Below, piece after piece: positions 1-7,985 of a DNA stretch of 11,420 nucleotides. The notes under the pieces were generated by a model, which was given only the letters and a program-made list of their open reading frames with translations, was not told the origin of the DNA and did no database searches. How positions within the stretch are numbered: position 1 is the first letter of the stretch; the number at the start of each line of letters is the position of its first letter. The position numbers and the translations under genes were made by a program. The DNA comes from Euperipatoides rowelli (taxonomy: Eukaryota > Onychophora > Udeonychophora > Euonychophora > Peripatopsidae), in the NCBI GenBank assembly GCA_003024985.2, contig PXIH01S0015021.1; one strand, 5' to 3'.

Positions 1-216
1 TATAAATCTTCCACCTTTTCATGGATTATTCACATTGGATTCTAAGCTCGGATTCTAAATTCTTAGGGTATTGGTACAATATATACATAGTCCCCTATAA
101 CGGGAAGTATTTACTTATAATGAAAGTACATAATATGAATTTGTTTAATAAATGATGAACATAGTTTTCTTGTTAAAAGCAGTACAATAGTGATAAATTG
201 TTCATGAATAATTTAT
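1..216. other. AT-rich flank, nothing recognised
   Basis: No coding trace, RNA gene or element terminus was recognised. The only local pattern is a short direct repeat of ggattctaa near positions 37-58. Confidence 0.5.
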
Positions 217-256
217 TAATTTTGAACGACTCATGATAATTTTGAACGACTCATGA
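217..256. repeat. Tandem duplication of a 20-bp unit, two exact copies
   Basis: The unit taattttgaacgactcatga occurs at 217-236 and again, identical, at 237-256. Two exact copies in otherwise diverged DNA suggest a recent slippage duplication, or a length-polymorphic site. It lies just upstream of the first G-rich miniature element copy. Confidence 0.95.
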
Positions 257-266
257 TTGAGTGGCC

Positions 267-378
267 CAGAGCTGGATCTAAAGGGGGGTGGGGTGGAAAG
301 AGGGGGCCACTTCCCCTGATGTCACATATAAGGAGCAGCAAGAAGGACCCTGCATTTAAAAAACATACAGTATATACT
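267..378 (+). mobile_element. Partial copy of G-rich miniature element (copy A)
   Basis: This stretch aligns by eye with 865-973. Shared landmarks in order are a ggatcta terminus, a run of G, a purine-rich gaaagaggggg / caagagggg block, a cccct block, ggagcagcaa / gggcagcaaa, a ttaaaaaa block and acatacagtatata / ttatacagtatata. A matching right terminus was not found: the sequence near 541-562 (gatctgagcccattg) is only vaguely similar. Copy A is therefore probably 3'-truncated or strongly diverged. The 99-codon open frame running through it, which includes an ambiguous base, looks like chance. Confidence 0.55.
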
Positions 379-825
379 GTATTAAGTTTTCAATACGAGG
401 AAATAAACACGTTGCAGTACCTATATTTTNGCTTTTCAGCAGGCCAAGAAGAGGCCTGTGATCATTGTGGACTTATATGGGTGTGCCATATACATAATAG
501 TCTAATTTCTCACAGGCAAAGACCACAATCAGTAGCTCTTTTTTTGATCTGAGCCCATTGTTTCTGACTTCACATAATTATATACAAATTTACAATAATT
601 GTTCTCAGTTGTTGATTCAACTATCATCGATAATCGGCAGCTGCTTCAACCAATAGCCACCTGCCTGAAACAGTGAAGAGTCAAACGTAATATTTAACCC
701 ACAGTCAGTTTATAAGTATGATAATAGCCTATAGACCCAGAGACAGATTTAGGGTTCAACCTGCAGGACAATCCTTAGACAGTGAAATTTATTACCTTCA
801 CCCTCATCTTTGTTTCAATTAGGGC
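379..825. other. Intervening DNA, nothing recognised
   Basis: No coding trace or element terminus could be supported. The assembly has an ambiguous base at 430. Part of this stretch may be the diverged remainder of copy A. Confidence 0.4.
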
Positions 826-864
826 TTCAAGTCTTGAGTTAGCCTAGCTAACTAAGGACTTGAA
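826..864. repeat. Hairpin, 17-nt arms, 5-nt loop
   Basis: Arm 826-842 (ttcaagtcttgagttag) is complementary to arm 848-864 at 15 of 17 positions, with loop cctag at 843-847. It ends exactly where the copy B terminus begins at 865. It may be a fold-back remnant into which the element inserted, or part of a longer element end. Confidence 0.8.
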
Positions 865-1169
865 CAGTACCGGATCTAGGGGGATGGGGGCAAGAGGGGC
901 ATATGCCCCCTAGTACAACATCATGGGGGGCAGCAAAATGTGCCTTGAAGTTAAAAAATTATACAGTATATAAGGGCTATCAAACTGTCATACGGCCAAA
1001 AAGAAGAAAAAAGCTTCTCAAATTATTTACATTCAAAGTACAAAATGTCCATACAACTAAAAAAAAAAAAAGCTTGTCAAAATATTTTGTTTGGGAAAAC
1101 ACAGAAGGGGGGGGGGTCAGAAGCTAACTTTGTCTACCCCCTTAACAAAAATCTCTAGATCCACCACTG
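865..1169 (+). mobile_element. Non-autonomous TIR element, G-rich ends (copy B)
   Basis: The left end starts cagtaccggatctaggggg. The right end, read in reverse complement, starts cagtggtggatctagagat, so the two form an imperfect TIR of about 16 bp. Inside each terminus are G/C runs (ggggg...gcatatgccccc on the left, ctacccccttaac on the right). Length is 305 bp with no transposase frame; the 74-codon frame inside is low-complexity and lysine-rich, and is not credible as a protein. The terminus style (CAGTGGCGGATCTAGG) is known from many invertebrate hAT-type miniature elements. Flanking octamers gacttgaa and tagtggct do not match, so no TSD supports the boundaries. Confidence 0.7.
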
Positions 1170-1184
1170 TAGTGGCTGTGGATC
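1158..1184. repeat. Inverted pair of element-terminus motifs
   Basis: gatccac (1158-1164) is the reverse complement of gtggatc (1178-1184), and cact (1165-1168) pairs with agtg (1171-1174). The second half, tagtggctgtggatc, itself looks like a forward-facing copy of the CAGTGGcGGATC terminus. Two element ends may therefore abut here head to head, which could explain the missing TSD of copy B. Confidence 0.6.
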
Positions 1185-2593
1185 GTTCATACTGCCATTA
1201 TAAAAATAACAATATTATAGTGCACATAATCTGTTGAGATAATACACTGTTGTCATGAGTATCTACTTAAAAGCAATTATATTTCTAAACAAATACAATC
1301 CAAAGCAGTTTTAAATTACAAAATGCAAGCAGACTTGCAGAGTGAAAAGACTTAATCTGGAAGCTTTTGGAACAGGGGGTAATGCTGGTGGATTCACCTT
1401 TTTGTGAAGTGAATGACTCAAATGAGCCACTCATCATAACTCACTTGAGTACATGAGTTACAGGGTATATCTGAATAATTTTACATTCTATGTGGGGACT
1501 TTAACTAACATCAAAATTTTAAGACTATTTAAGCTCCCTCTTTGTCTCCATGTCACTATAATATTCTCAAACTCTTTAACACTTTTCAACCAGAAAATCT
1601 TCTAATGTTTGCTAACTTTGATTTCTAATGCAGCAATTCTACAGCTTTTTTCATGTCTGACCATATTTCAATTCAAACATAGATAAATAATAACAAATGT
1701 ACATTCTAACAAACAAAACAGTACAAAGTATTTAACTACAAACTAATTCAATCGAAGGACTCCCCACTACACTGTCAGTACATTACTGGAATATAATCAA
1801 TGATCAATCACTCAGAAACAATCACTCAATCATTTAAACAGTGCTAAATCATAAAAAAAGTAAAGTACACCATTAACTTTATCTCTGTAACTAAAATGAA
1901 CTCTCACTCTCCATGGGTTCCTCAACACTTAGTTCATTTGGTTATTATCAAATGCTTAACTCATTTGATACATATGTAATCTAGATGTGACCATCATCCC
2001 ACTCTATTTGGAGAAACAAGACAACACTGTAGTTGCATGCTTAAAATAAAGACAAAAAGTTAATACAAAGAAAACAGCAATTCATTGTGGCTACTACAAT
2101 TCCTTTTGGAAACACACACATAAACAAAAGATAATTTTTCATCTGAGCCATCATACCTTGATTCAATTGCTTCCTCAGACCAGATAAAGCAAATCTTTTC
2201 TCAGCTTACTTTTATTTGACATTTAGGCTAACTCCGATCATAGCAGCCTACCAGTTTCAAATAGTCCTAGTCAACTTTCTTTTTATATTCCCATATATTA
2301 ATGAAAATGACCTAGTACACATAATAAACTCATTTAAAAGATAATGGTTCAATAACTCCTGATTTTCTTCCCATATAATTCCTGCTCTTAATAATTTCAC
2401 AATACTGTGTTTAAACAGGGTTCTTCTTCTATGCTTAAAATGAATCTTTCATACTGCCAAAGTTCAAAATTGGTGAAGCACCTTACATAAAGAATTATCA
2501 CTCCATCTTATTACTTTATAACCTCACAAAGTTTCCCAAACAACTGATGGTTAAAGTTTAAAGATTTGGTTTAAATCATTTGCATAAATTTCC
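1170..2593. other. Long AT-rich stretch without recognised genes
   Basis: Both strands were scanned for coding traces and repeat termini and nothing was supported. The only local concentration of pattern is at 1414-1458, where TGAGT/ACTCA pentamers recur five times, one inside a TGACTCA heptamer. The end next to 2594 could contain diverged upstream reverse-transcriptase sequence, but no motif was readable. Confidence 0.5.
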
Positions 2594-2877
2594 CAACATG
2601 TTTTATTCAGGACCACTCTATATCTACTACCTTATCTATCTACAAGTCTTACATAGTTCAAGCAATAAATGATTATATCCAGGTTGGTTCGGCTTACACT
2701 GATCTTATGAGTGCCTTTGACTATGTGTATCATGACTTATTGAATAAATTACATTGTCTTGTTTTCCCAGAGTTNACACTTAATTAAAATTTTATTTTAC
2801 CTAGTGTTCATTCTCTGTGTATATATTAATGGTATCGCCTCTGAAACACCTTAAAGATTAGGTGTAATTCCAGGGTA
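2594..2877 (+). pseudogene. Non-LTR (CR1/Jockey-like) reverse transcriptase, 5' part of fossil
   Basis: The frame from 2602 is open for about 58 codons until a stop at 2785 and reads through the classic non-LTR reverse-transcriptase palm block. It has a QVGSAYTDLMSAFD segment, corresponding to the usual YTDFSKAFD motif with catalytic aspartate at 2701-2703, followed by a V.HDLL segment. After a stop and frame changes come a YINGIASET segment and, near 2861-2875, a GVIPG segment matching the start of the GVPQGSxLGP box. This order is diagnostic of CR1/Jockey/L2-type elements, whose reverse transcriptase copies element RNA at a nicked chromosomal target. The fossil is broken by stops, one ambiguous base (2775), and an insertion starting at 2878. 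It is certainly non-functional. Confidence 0.88.
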
Positions 2878-3624
2878 CGTTTTTAAAAAAATTCCGAGCA
2901 CTAAGAGTACATAAGAGCACGCTCTGAATCCAGAGAAATCGGATTTTAAAAAAATCGGAACTCACCCTGTGGCGGATTTTAAGAAACTCTGAGCACTATG
3001 AGAGTGAGCTCTTACTGCCTCTAGTAAAAGCATCGGGATTCAGAGTTTTACCCACAATTCATTGCAACACAATCAAAATTCAAAATGGAGGAAAATAAAC
3101 TTAATTGATATTTACGTGTATCAAATATGACTTATCTGGTCTAATATTTATCTAGGCACTACTTTCTCTACATAATTTTATTATTTTGACTATAAGTGAT
3201 CTTCTAGGATGGCAGTGACTAGTTTGTAAACGCTGAAAAATGAATTGTTTTCAGTCAATGAGCTAACGTCTATGTTTGGCTGAAGGAATTGTGAAGTCTG
3301 AAATCCATACGCTTGTTCTATGTCTTGGTGGCAAAGATTGCAAGCATGCCGACTTTAAAATGGAAACAAATCACGTTTGAATATTGCCAAGGACATTGTT
3401 GTTTTTTCTGTCTGGCAATAGACCTTTAAAATCCCCTTCTAGTGAAGATTTAGCTAAAATCAAAGGTTTTTTTTTTAATATTTTACACTTTTTTTCCCTT
3501 TCATCTCCATATTTTATTACTCTGTTAGCGTATTTTAATAATCTCGGACTCTTGTCTCGCTCTGTTTGTACTTTGTCACGTGAACAATTACTCGGAGTAC
3601 AAGCTCGGAGTTTTTTAAAAAACA
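2878..3624. mobile_element. 747-bp TIR element flanked by TA, inserted in the RT fossil
   Basis: The left end, cgtttttaaaaaaattccgagc (2878-2899), and the reverse complement of the right end (3603-3624) match at 19 of 22 positions. TA lies on both sides (2876-2877 and 3625-3626), the target duplication used by Tc1/mariner-type transposases. Reverse-transcriptase sequence stops at the left border and resumes at the right, independently confirming the insertion. Subterminal gagc/ctcgga motifs recur. ctctgaatcc (2922-2931) is perfectly inverted at 3036-3045. Short overlapping frames on both strands in the 3' half (84 and 90 codons) resemble no transposase I recognise, so the element is non-autonomous. 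Family assignment rests only on the TA and TIR. Confidence 0.85.
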
Positions 3625-3820
3625 TAGCCCCAGTATCAAACTTGGACCTGTCTTGATTAACATCTTTGCAAATGACTTAACTGACCAATTGACAATTCCA
3701 ATACTAATGTATACAGATGACATACACAGTTTTTTCATTACTTTCATACAGTGACCATATTTTTTCTTACAACAAAACATAGACACTACTGCTTTCTGTG
3801 TCAAACCTGGAGACTAAAAA
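3625..3820 (+). pseudogene. Non-LTR reverse transcriptase, 3' part of the same fossil
   Basis: This continues the fossil after the inserted element. The frame reads LGPVLINIFANDL, corresponding to LGPLLFNIFINDL, then MYTDD at 3707-3721, which is the YxDD catalytic box with threonine where alanine is usual. A few dozen codons later an LQQNID segment and a degraded W-C-..-L block match the region after YADD in CR1/Jockey elements. Similarity fades near 3820. Together with 2594-2877 this covers palm motifs A to C. No endonuclease domain, gag-like ORF or 3' tail repeat was seen, so only a small internal piece of the element is present. Confidence 0.87.
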
Positions 3821-4220
3821 AGAATATATTACATAACTAGTTAAAAAGTTTTACAATTTTATGTTATAATGTGGACATATATTTATAGTAGGCCTATGTT
3901 ATTTTAAATTAATTAAACTATAAAAATTTCTGTATCCCATACTCAAAGGCTTTGCTACGCCCACCTAACATTTATTTCTATCTTAATTTATAGTGATGCG
4001 GATAGGGCACTAATACATTTTTGCTCAGGGTGATATTAACTCTAGAGCTAGCAAGATCATTGCATTAGCTACATTACTAGAATAGGCTATTTTATCTTCT
4101 CCATTGGCCTTGTGTAATGCATTTTAATTCACAATTAACTTTTCATATTAGAATCTTCTAATTTAACTTGTTTAAAAACTTTCTAATGAAACTAATCCTG
4201 AAACTGAATTGAAAAGAAAT

Positions 4221-4237
4221 AAGGTATTGAATACCTT
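4221..4237. repeat. 17-nt palindrome
   Basis: aaggtatt (4221-4228) and aatacctt (4230-4237) are perfect reverse complements around a single central g. It is probably a chance palindrome in AT-rich DNA. Confidence 0.7.
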
Positions 4238-4849
4238 AACTTTATTTAAACAATACAAGTCTTCTTTTCTGTTTATTTCATATTTTTATTTAGTTTAGTT
4301 TATGTAGTTCAGTTAATTTAATGCATATTTGATATAATAATCAATATTGTTCATTAACTATATAAATTGCATTATTTTTATATTTTCATGGCATTGTGCT
4401 TAAAATGCAAAGACACTTTACTAATTTGGCATTTTGTTTACTAGAATAATGGAGAGTAATGGCATTTTTGTATTAGGCTATAAAAATAAATTCTACTATT
4501 ATTTATATTTTCTACCTTAATATCCACCTGGAGGCTATTAAGATAAATATATTCTTTGTTTAATCTACCTGTATTCTAATACCTTAATAGATTTATAGAC
4601 ATAGAAATGTTAATAAAATCTATTGTTCTTGTACTGGAAATAATAAATAATTGTTAAAGGCTGGACAATTGGACTAAATATTTTATTTTAATTTTATTTT
4701 GTAAAATATTGATTTATAAAATGTTTGAGAAAATATACTGGTATTCAGATTTGTTTTGTTTAAAGCTTATAAGAATTGGGTTACATTGATTTTGAATATA
4801 GTTGAGCATTATTCACAAAAATAATGCAAATAATTTTTTAACTAACAAT

Positions 4850-4999
4850 CTAGCATAATGAAATTAATCATGATGCTTGCAAACAATAAAAACTTCTTAA
4901 TGGGGTGACATGTCAGTCATGCTAAACTATATTTACAAAAGCCTACTTAATTTTGACTTTTGCTATGCAAAAAATAATTAAGCTTAATTTCATCACTAG
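4850..4999. repeat. 150-bp unit bounded by imperfect inverted repeats
   Basis: ctagcataatgaaattaa (4850-4867) and the reverse complement of 4984-4999 (ctagtgatgaaattaa) share a ctag start and the core atgaaattaa. This might be a small TIR element, but no target duplication is evident and the sequence is low-complexity. Confidence 0.35.
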
Positions 5000-5460
5000 G
5001 AGGGAAACCCAGAGATCCATTTACTTTATTTTATTACAACTTGCCTTTTTTCCAAAATCAGATGATTTAAAAACTCCCCACTATCTTGTGTGACATCATC
5101 AGTTGGCAAAGATGACCTAGCCAGAGCTATTGCGTCATCACATGTTACCTGATCGGAACCATTTATGTTGTTACAAGACCTAAGTTAAACACTAGTAGAC
5201 TCACTGTTTTCCAAACAATTTCCCTGGAAATCATCACCGTATGTTCACACATATACATCATGGAAATAATATCTCGACATTAGCATTTTAATTTCAAGGG
5301 GTTAGCAATACCATGGATTTTATAGCTAGTAATATTTAGGTGACCATTAGGGGTCATGATAGCAAAGCTTCAACTTTTGCTTTTTTCCAGATATTTCATT
5401 GGATCAACAATAAATTTCTGCAATCGTCATAGGTCGTTTTTCTCCTTACATGATGTAATC

Positions 5461-5526
5461 GAGGCTCTGGTTAGGTGGTCACTACAGTGTTGGACTAGCT
5501 TAAAAAGACCCTGGTGACACATTTGA
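5461..5526 (+). repeat. Possible tRNA-derived SINE head
   Basis: The order of blocks resembles a tRNA-type RNA polymerase III promoter head. There is a gaggctc start, TGGTTAGGTGG (5468-5478) like an A box, a GTTGGACTAGC block like the anticodon arm of tRNA-derived SINEs, and GACCCTGGTGACAC (5507-5520) where GGTCCCTGGTTCGAATC would be expected. The B-box match is poor and acceptor arms do not pair, so this is not a functional tRNA. The piggyBac-like element starts immediately after, so the SINE body may have been displaced downstream. Confidence 0.35.
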
Positions 5527-5530
5527 TTAA

Positions 5531-5802
5531 CCCTTTCCACTCAAATGTCGATAATATATTGATATTATAAAAATTCTTGTTCTACTCCATTGTCGATTCT
5601 AAATCCAACATTTTTTCTTTACAATTTAACAATCATTGTTACATTGTTAGCCTTAAAAAATGCTTCAAATTAGCAAAATTTATGATCAAAAGGACTAAAA
5701 TATATTTGTTTTTAATTATACCAATTTTTTAAAAAATAAAATAAAATTAAAATCAGGGGAGTATAATAGAACCACATATAAAAATATTTGGAGTGGAAAA
5801 GG
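5531..5802. mobile_element. piggyBac-like miniature element flanked by TTAA
   Basis: The left end ccctttccactcaaat and the reverse-complemented right end ccttttccactccaaat form a near-perfect TIR of about 16 bp. TTAA lies on both sides (5527-5530 and 5803-5806), the strict target of piggyBac-superfamily transposases. Length is 272 bp with no coding capacity, so it would have been mobilised in trans. The interior is extremely AT-rich, and the low divergence between the two ends suggests a relatively recent insertion. Confidence 0.88.
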
Positions 5803-5902
5803 TTAAAAGATCAATTAGTGAAAAGTAGATCCATGTAGTTGGCGATTGGCAAGTGTTGTGTACTGGAAAAGGGGGGCTACTTGTAAAGTTGAGCGTGAAT
5901 GT

Positions 5903-5974
5903 TATCAGCTGGGAGGCTTGGAACTGCTGTTAGCTTCCCAGTGGGGTCCAGAGCCTTGCCTCTGGAAGCTGATA
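5903..5974. other. Compact predicted three-way-junction structure
   Basis: Three helices close on each other in 72 nt. The outer stem is 5903-5910 with 5967-5974 (tatcagct / agctgata, 8 bp). The second stem is 5911-5918 with 5932-5939 (gggaggct / agcttccc, 8 bp, one G-U). The third stem is 5947-5953 with 5960-5966 (tccagag / ctctgga, 7 bp). Junction strands are 0, 7 (agtgggg) and 0 nt. The segment is much more GC-rich than its surroundings. It does not carry the hammerhead core on either strand and is not a tRNA cloverleaf. It could be a structured RNA, part of a SINE body, or a DNA fold-back. No promoter or terminator was seen. Confidence 0.55.
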
Positions 5975-6229
5975 GTTTTTAAGGCTTTTAAATCCTTAAA
6001 ATGAGGTCAGCTGATACTTAAAAAATGCTTGAGGTTGGACCTTTAGTCTTCTCTGACTCAGAGAGTGAGCAGGCTGTAATTAGAGGAAATACTAGTCGGC
6101 TGTTAGTTTATCAGGAGCAGTCATTGTCTTGATGGTGGACAACAACTATATTGTGTTTATCTATTGGCTGGCTATAATACTCAAGTGTTTGATGAGTTGG
6201 TGACAAGCCAGACAAGAGAGAGAATGATC

Positions 6230-6243
6230 GCTAACTAGTTAGC
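6230..6243. repeat. Perfect 14-bp palindrome
   Basis: gctaactagttagc is identical to its own reverse complement. Possible roles such as a binding site for a dimeric protein are speculative. Confidence 0.85.
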
Positions 6244-6419
6244 AAGTGAGAGTCCTATTCAAATGATTCTCTTGGTTTTTATAGCCACTGACCAGATTCT
6301 CAAGACATTTGTACCTTCATTTGCATATTTAAATGGACACTCACTAATGAGACTTTATATTCTGGCCATTTGTTTTCATTACAGTACATGTGTATGTAGG
6401 TTGAAATGACGTTATTCCA

Positions 6420-6573
6420 GACTAAAATAAATTGTTGAGAGTTTGCTGAGCAGATAGATTTATTTATTTTAGACTATGACGCTTCAAGCCATTTGCTTGA
6501 AACGTTAATTTGGAAATGTTTATTTTCAGATGTCATTTTTTATTTATAGAGTTTTAACTTTGGTAAAACTCTA
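6420..6573. repeat. Three consecutive inverted-repeat pairs
   Basis: First pair: gactaaaataaat (6420-6432) with atttattttagac (6462-6474), 12 of 13 complementary. Second: cgcttcaag (6480-6488) with cttgaaacg (6496-6504), 8 of 9 pairs plus one wobble, 7-nt loop. Third: tagagtttta (6547-6556) with taaaactcta (6564-6573), 10 perfect pairs, 7-nt loop. The close series suggests a fold-back element or a structured transcript rather than one chance hairpin. Confidence 0.7.
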
Positions 6574-6613
6574 CAACTCCTTTTTACTTTGGTAAGTAAT
6601 TAAATTTTATATG

Positions 6614-6989
6614 AAGTATAGTGTGTCATTATTATAATTTATTATTCACTAACTAGCCATTTTATTTTCCAGTGCCAATCATTATCTCCATATTGTCTTA
6701 AATAGTTTATATTTATTTCAACATTTGCTTTGAAAATATCTTCAGAGTAATATTATAAATTGTACAATACTGTAGTTTAGAATATAACATTTAGTTTTAC
6801 AAATTCAATTTATTATTGATAATAGAATAGTTCTATTATATAATCAGCCATATAATATATTCATCATTAAACTGTGCATTTATTATTTGTTTATCTGTTG
6901 ACATTTGCTTGTCAAATTTAATGTAGGCTACATTATATGGTTGGTTGTTCACTATAATCTCTTGAAACAAAATATGACACACTATACTT
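6614..6989. mobile_element. Candidate TIR element, 376 bp, 16-bp perfect inverted ends
   Basis: aagtatagtgtgtcat (6614-6629) is perfectly inverted as atgacacactatactt (6974-6989). A 16-bp exact inverted match at this spacing is unlikely by chance and fits a miniature TIR element. Flanking sequences (tatatg and gactca) show no clear target duplication, so superfamily and exact borders are unknown. The interior has no coding frame but holds a perfect 9-bp hairpin with 3-nt loop at 6819-6839. Confidence 0.55.
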
Positions 6990-7313
6990 GACTCACTTAT
7001 TGGGGTCAAGATTAGGACTGTTATAGCCTAGTTTTGCCTCTGAATATTTCACCACCTTCCACCAAATCAGGTTAAAAGCTTAAGTTTGTGTGAAAATTTA
7101 ATTAACCCAATGTTTTTAACTTTATTAATGCCTCCCCCCTGTCCCTGGGTAGAACTGGTAAATGACCATTTTAATTTAAATGATGCTTTAAAGCTGCCGT
7201 TTCAGGACTAATCCTCTGATGATTCGTGTAACAAACACTAATTATATATCCTAGTTTATTGCAAGTTGTATATAAACTACATGCAAAATTATCATTGGGT
7301 ATTTTTCTGCAGT
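6990..7313. other. Non-coding stretch, nothing recognised
   Basis: No motif was readable on either strand. If the minus-strand gag fossil once continued into protease and reverse transcriptase, those would lie here, but no protease DTG or reverse-transcriptase motif was found. Confidence 0.4.
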
Positions 7314-7800
7314 ACAACTGTGATCTCGACGAATCCCTAAGTGACACAGAAATGACACAACTTGAGGTCAGTACCTTGCCGTTCTACTCTGTTTCTCACT
7401 ATTTTGAAGTTTATCAATTTCTTTCTGCAGTTTAGTTACCTCATCATTTTAGAATCTAATTTTGATTGCACTGAATTTATCGTTACATTCTTTTATGCAC
7501 CAAGTCTTAAATTTTTCGCTATAGTAATGACCAAACTGATGGCCTCATCACAAGTCATTTTACCTGCCTTAAGAAGTTTACTTTTTATGTTAAGCTTCAA
7601 TTTCTTAATAAACTGTTTAAATAAAAATGATTCATACACTTTACCTAGGCTCTCCTTAACAGGGCCCACCAAAGCTATTAATCTTTGCTTAAAACTAATA
7701 GCTGTTTTGCTAGGCAGCAAGCAACAATTTAGAAAGAGGTCCCTAATATGGTCCAGAGAATTATCATCACTATTCCCTAAACTTTTTAATGGTTAGTAAG
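7314..7800 (-). pseudogene. Retrotransposon gag-like fossil on the minus strand
   Basis: The minus strand is open from 7792 to a stop at 7493 (99 codons). It reads ISFKQRLIALVGPVKESLG and later FKQFIKKLKLNIKSKLL, TCDEAISLV and AKNLRLGA. The pattern of F...L...I...LL.....T..EAI..A...E..LRL is that of the C-terminal capsid subdomain of retrotransposon Gag. After frame changes, 7371-7448 encodes a coiled-coil-like NDEVTKLQKEIDKLQNSEKQ. Beyond it, 7314-7357 contains CHFC and HLGIRRD...C in different frames, suggesting a broken CCHC zinc knuckle (CxxCxxxxHxxxxC). Capsid then knuckle is the correct Gag order. It lies in opposite orientation to the pol fossil starting 86 bp away, so it belongs to another element or an inverted piece. 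Similarity was judged by eye only. Confidence 0.5.
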
Positions 7801-7885
7801 ATAAAAGAACACCAGCTATATTTGTTCATTATTTATTTTGAATAAATGTTTTAAAGCCTTGAGGATTAAGTAATTAAGTTACTAC

Positions 7886-7985
7886 ATGCATTCACACATA
7901 CACTCGAAAGCGGAGCAAAAATCTGATCAAATTGATAAGGAAGCATTAGGAATAATTTTTGATTTAGGAAATTCTATATGTATGG
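7886..7985 (+). pseudogene. Ty3/gypsy pol fossil: RNase H, N-terminal part
   Basis: The frame from 7886 reads HSKAEQKSDQIDKEALGII, corresponding to the LSKAEQNYSQIDKEALAII block found between the reverse transcriptase and RNase H cores of Ty3/gypsy Pol. It includes the conserved glutamate in KEAL. Coding similarity ends at 7985, where the hAT-like element begins, and the open frame continuing to 8173 lies inside that element. No reverse-transcriptase core was found upstream, so the pol 5' part is deleted or replaced by the antisense gag-like segment. Confidence 0.88.

Larger units (their letters stand above)
3821..5460. other. Very AT-rich stretch without recognised genes
   Basis: No coding trace or known element was recognised in about 1.6 kb. 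Small palindromes occur, listed separately where clearest, and tgacatgtca near 4906 is a perfect 10-bp palindrome. The stretch is slightly less AT-rich after about 5000. Confidence 0.5.
5975..6613. other. Non-coding stretch rich in small fold-backs
   Basis: No coding trace was recognised. It contains a perfect 14-bp palindrome (6230-6243) and three consecutive hairpin-forming pairs between 6420 and 6573, listed separately. An ATG-initiated frame of about 23 codons starting near 6132 has no recognisable features. Confidence 0.5.

Noticed and set aside
253-552. 99-codon plus-strand open frame
   Set aside because: It crosses an ambiguous base, lies over the G-rich miniature element copy and has no recognisable domain.
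903-1127. 74-codon plus-strand open frame
   Set aside because: Lies wholly within the miniature element; low-complexity and lysine-rich from A runs.
865-1169. 8-bp target duplication for copy B
   Set aside because: Flanking octamers gacttgaa and tagtggct do not match.
3371-3656. Overlapping 84- and 90-codon frames on both strands as a possible transposase remnant
   Set aside because: No catalytic or DNA-binding motif was recognisable, and both run through the TIR. They are more likely chance frames.
3535-3804. 89-codon minus-strand frame
   Set aside because: Antisense to the RT fossil and spanning the border of the inserted element, so not a coherent gene.
5461-5526. Functional tRNA gene
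   Set aside because: Acceptor ends do not pair and the B box is a poor match.
5903-5974. Hammerhead ribozyme or tRNA at the three-way junction
   Set aside because: Junction strands (0, 7, 0 nt) do not contain the CUGANGA and GAAA core on either strand, and a tRNA would need a four-way cloverleaf.
7362-7796. 144-codon plus-strand frame, the longest in the window, as a membrane-like protein
   Set aside because: Its hydrophobic character is explained as the antisense of the minus-strand gag-like segment, which has family-like motifs.
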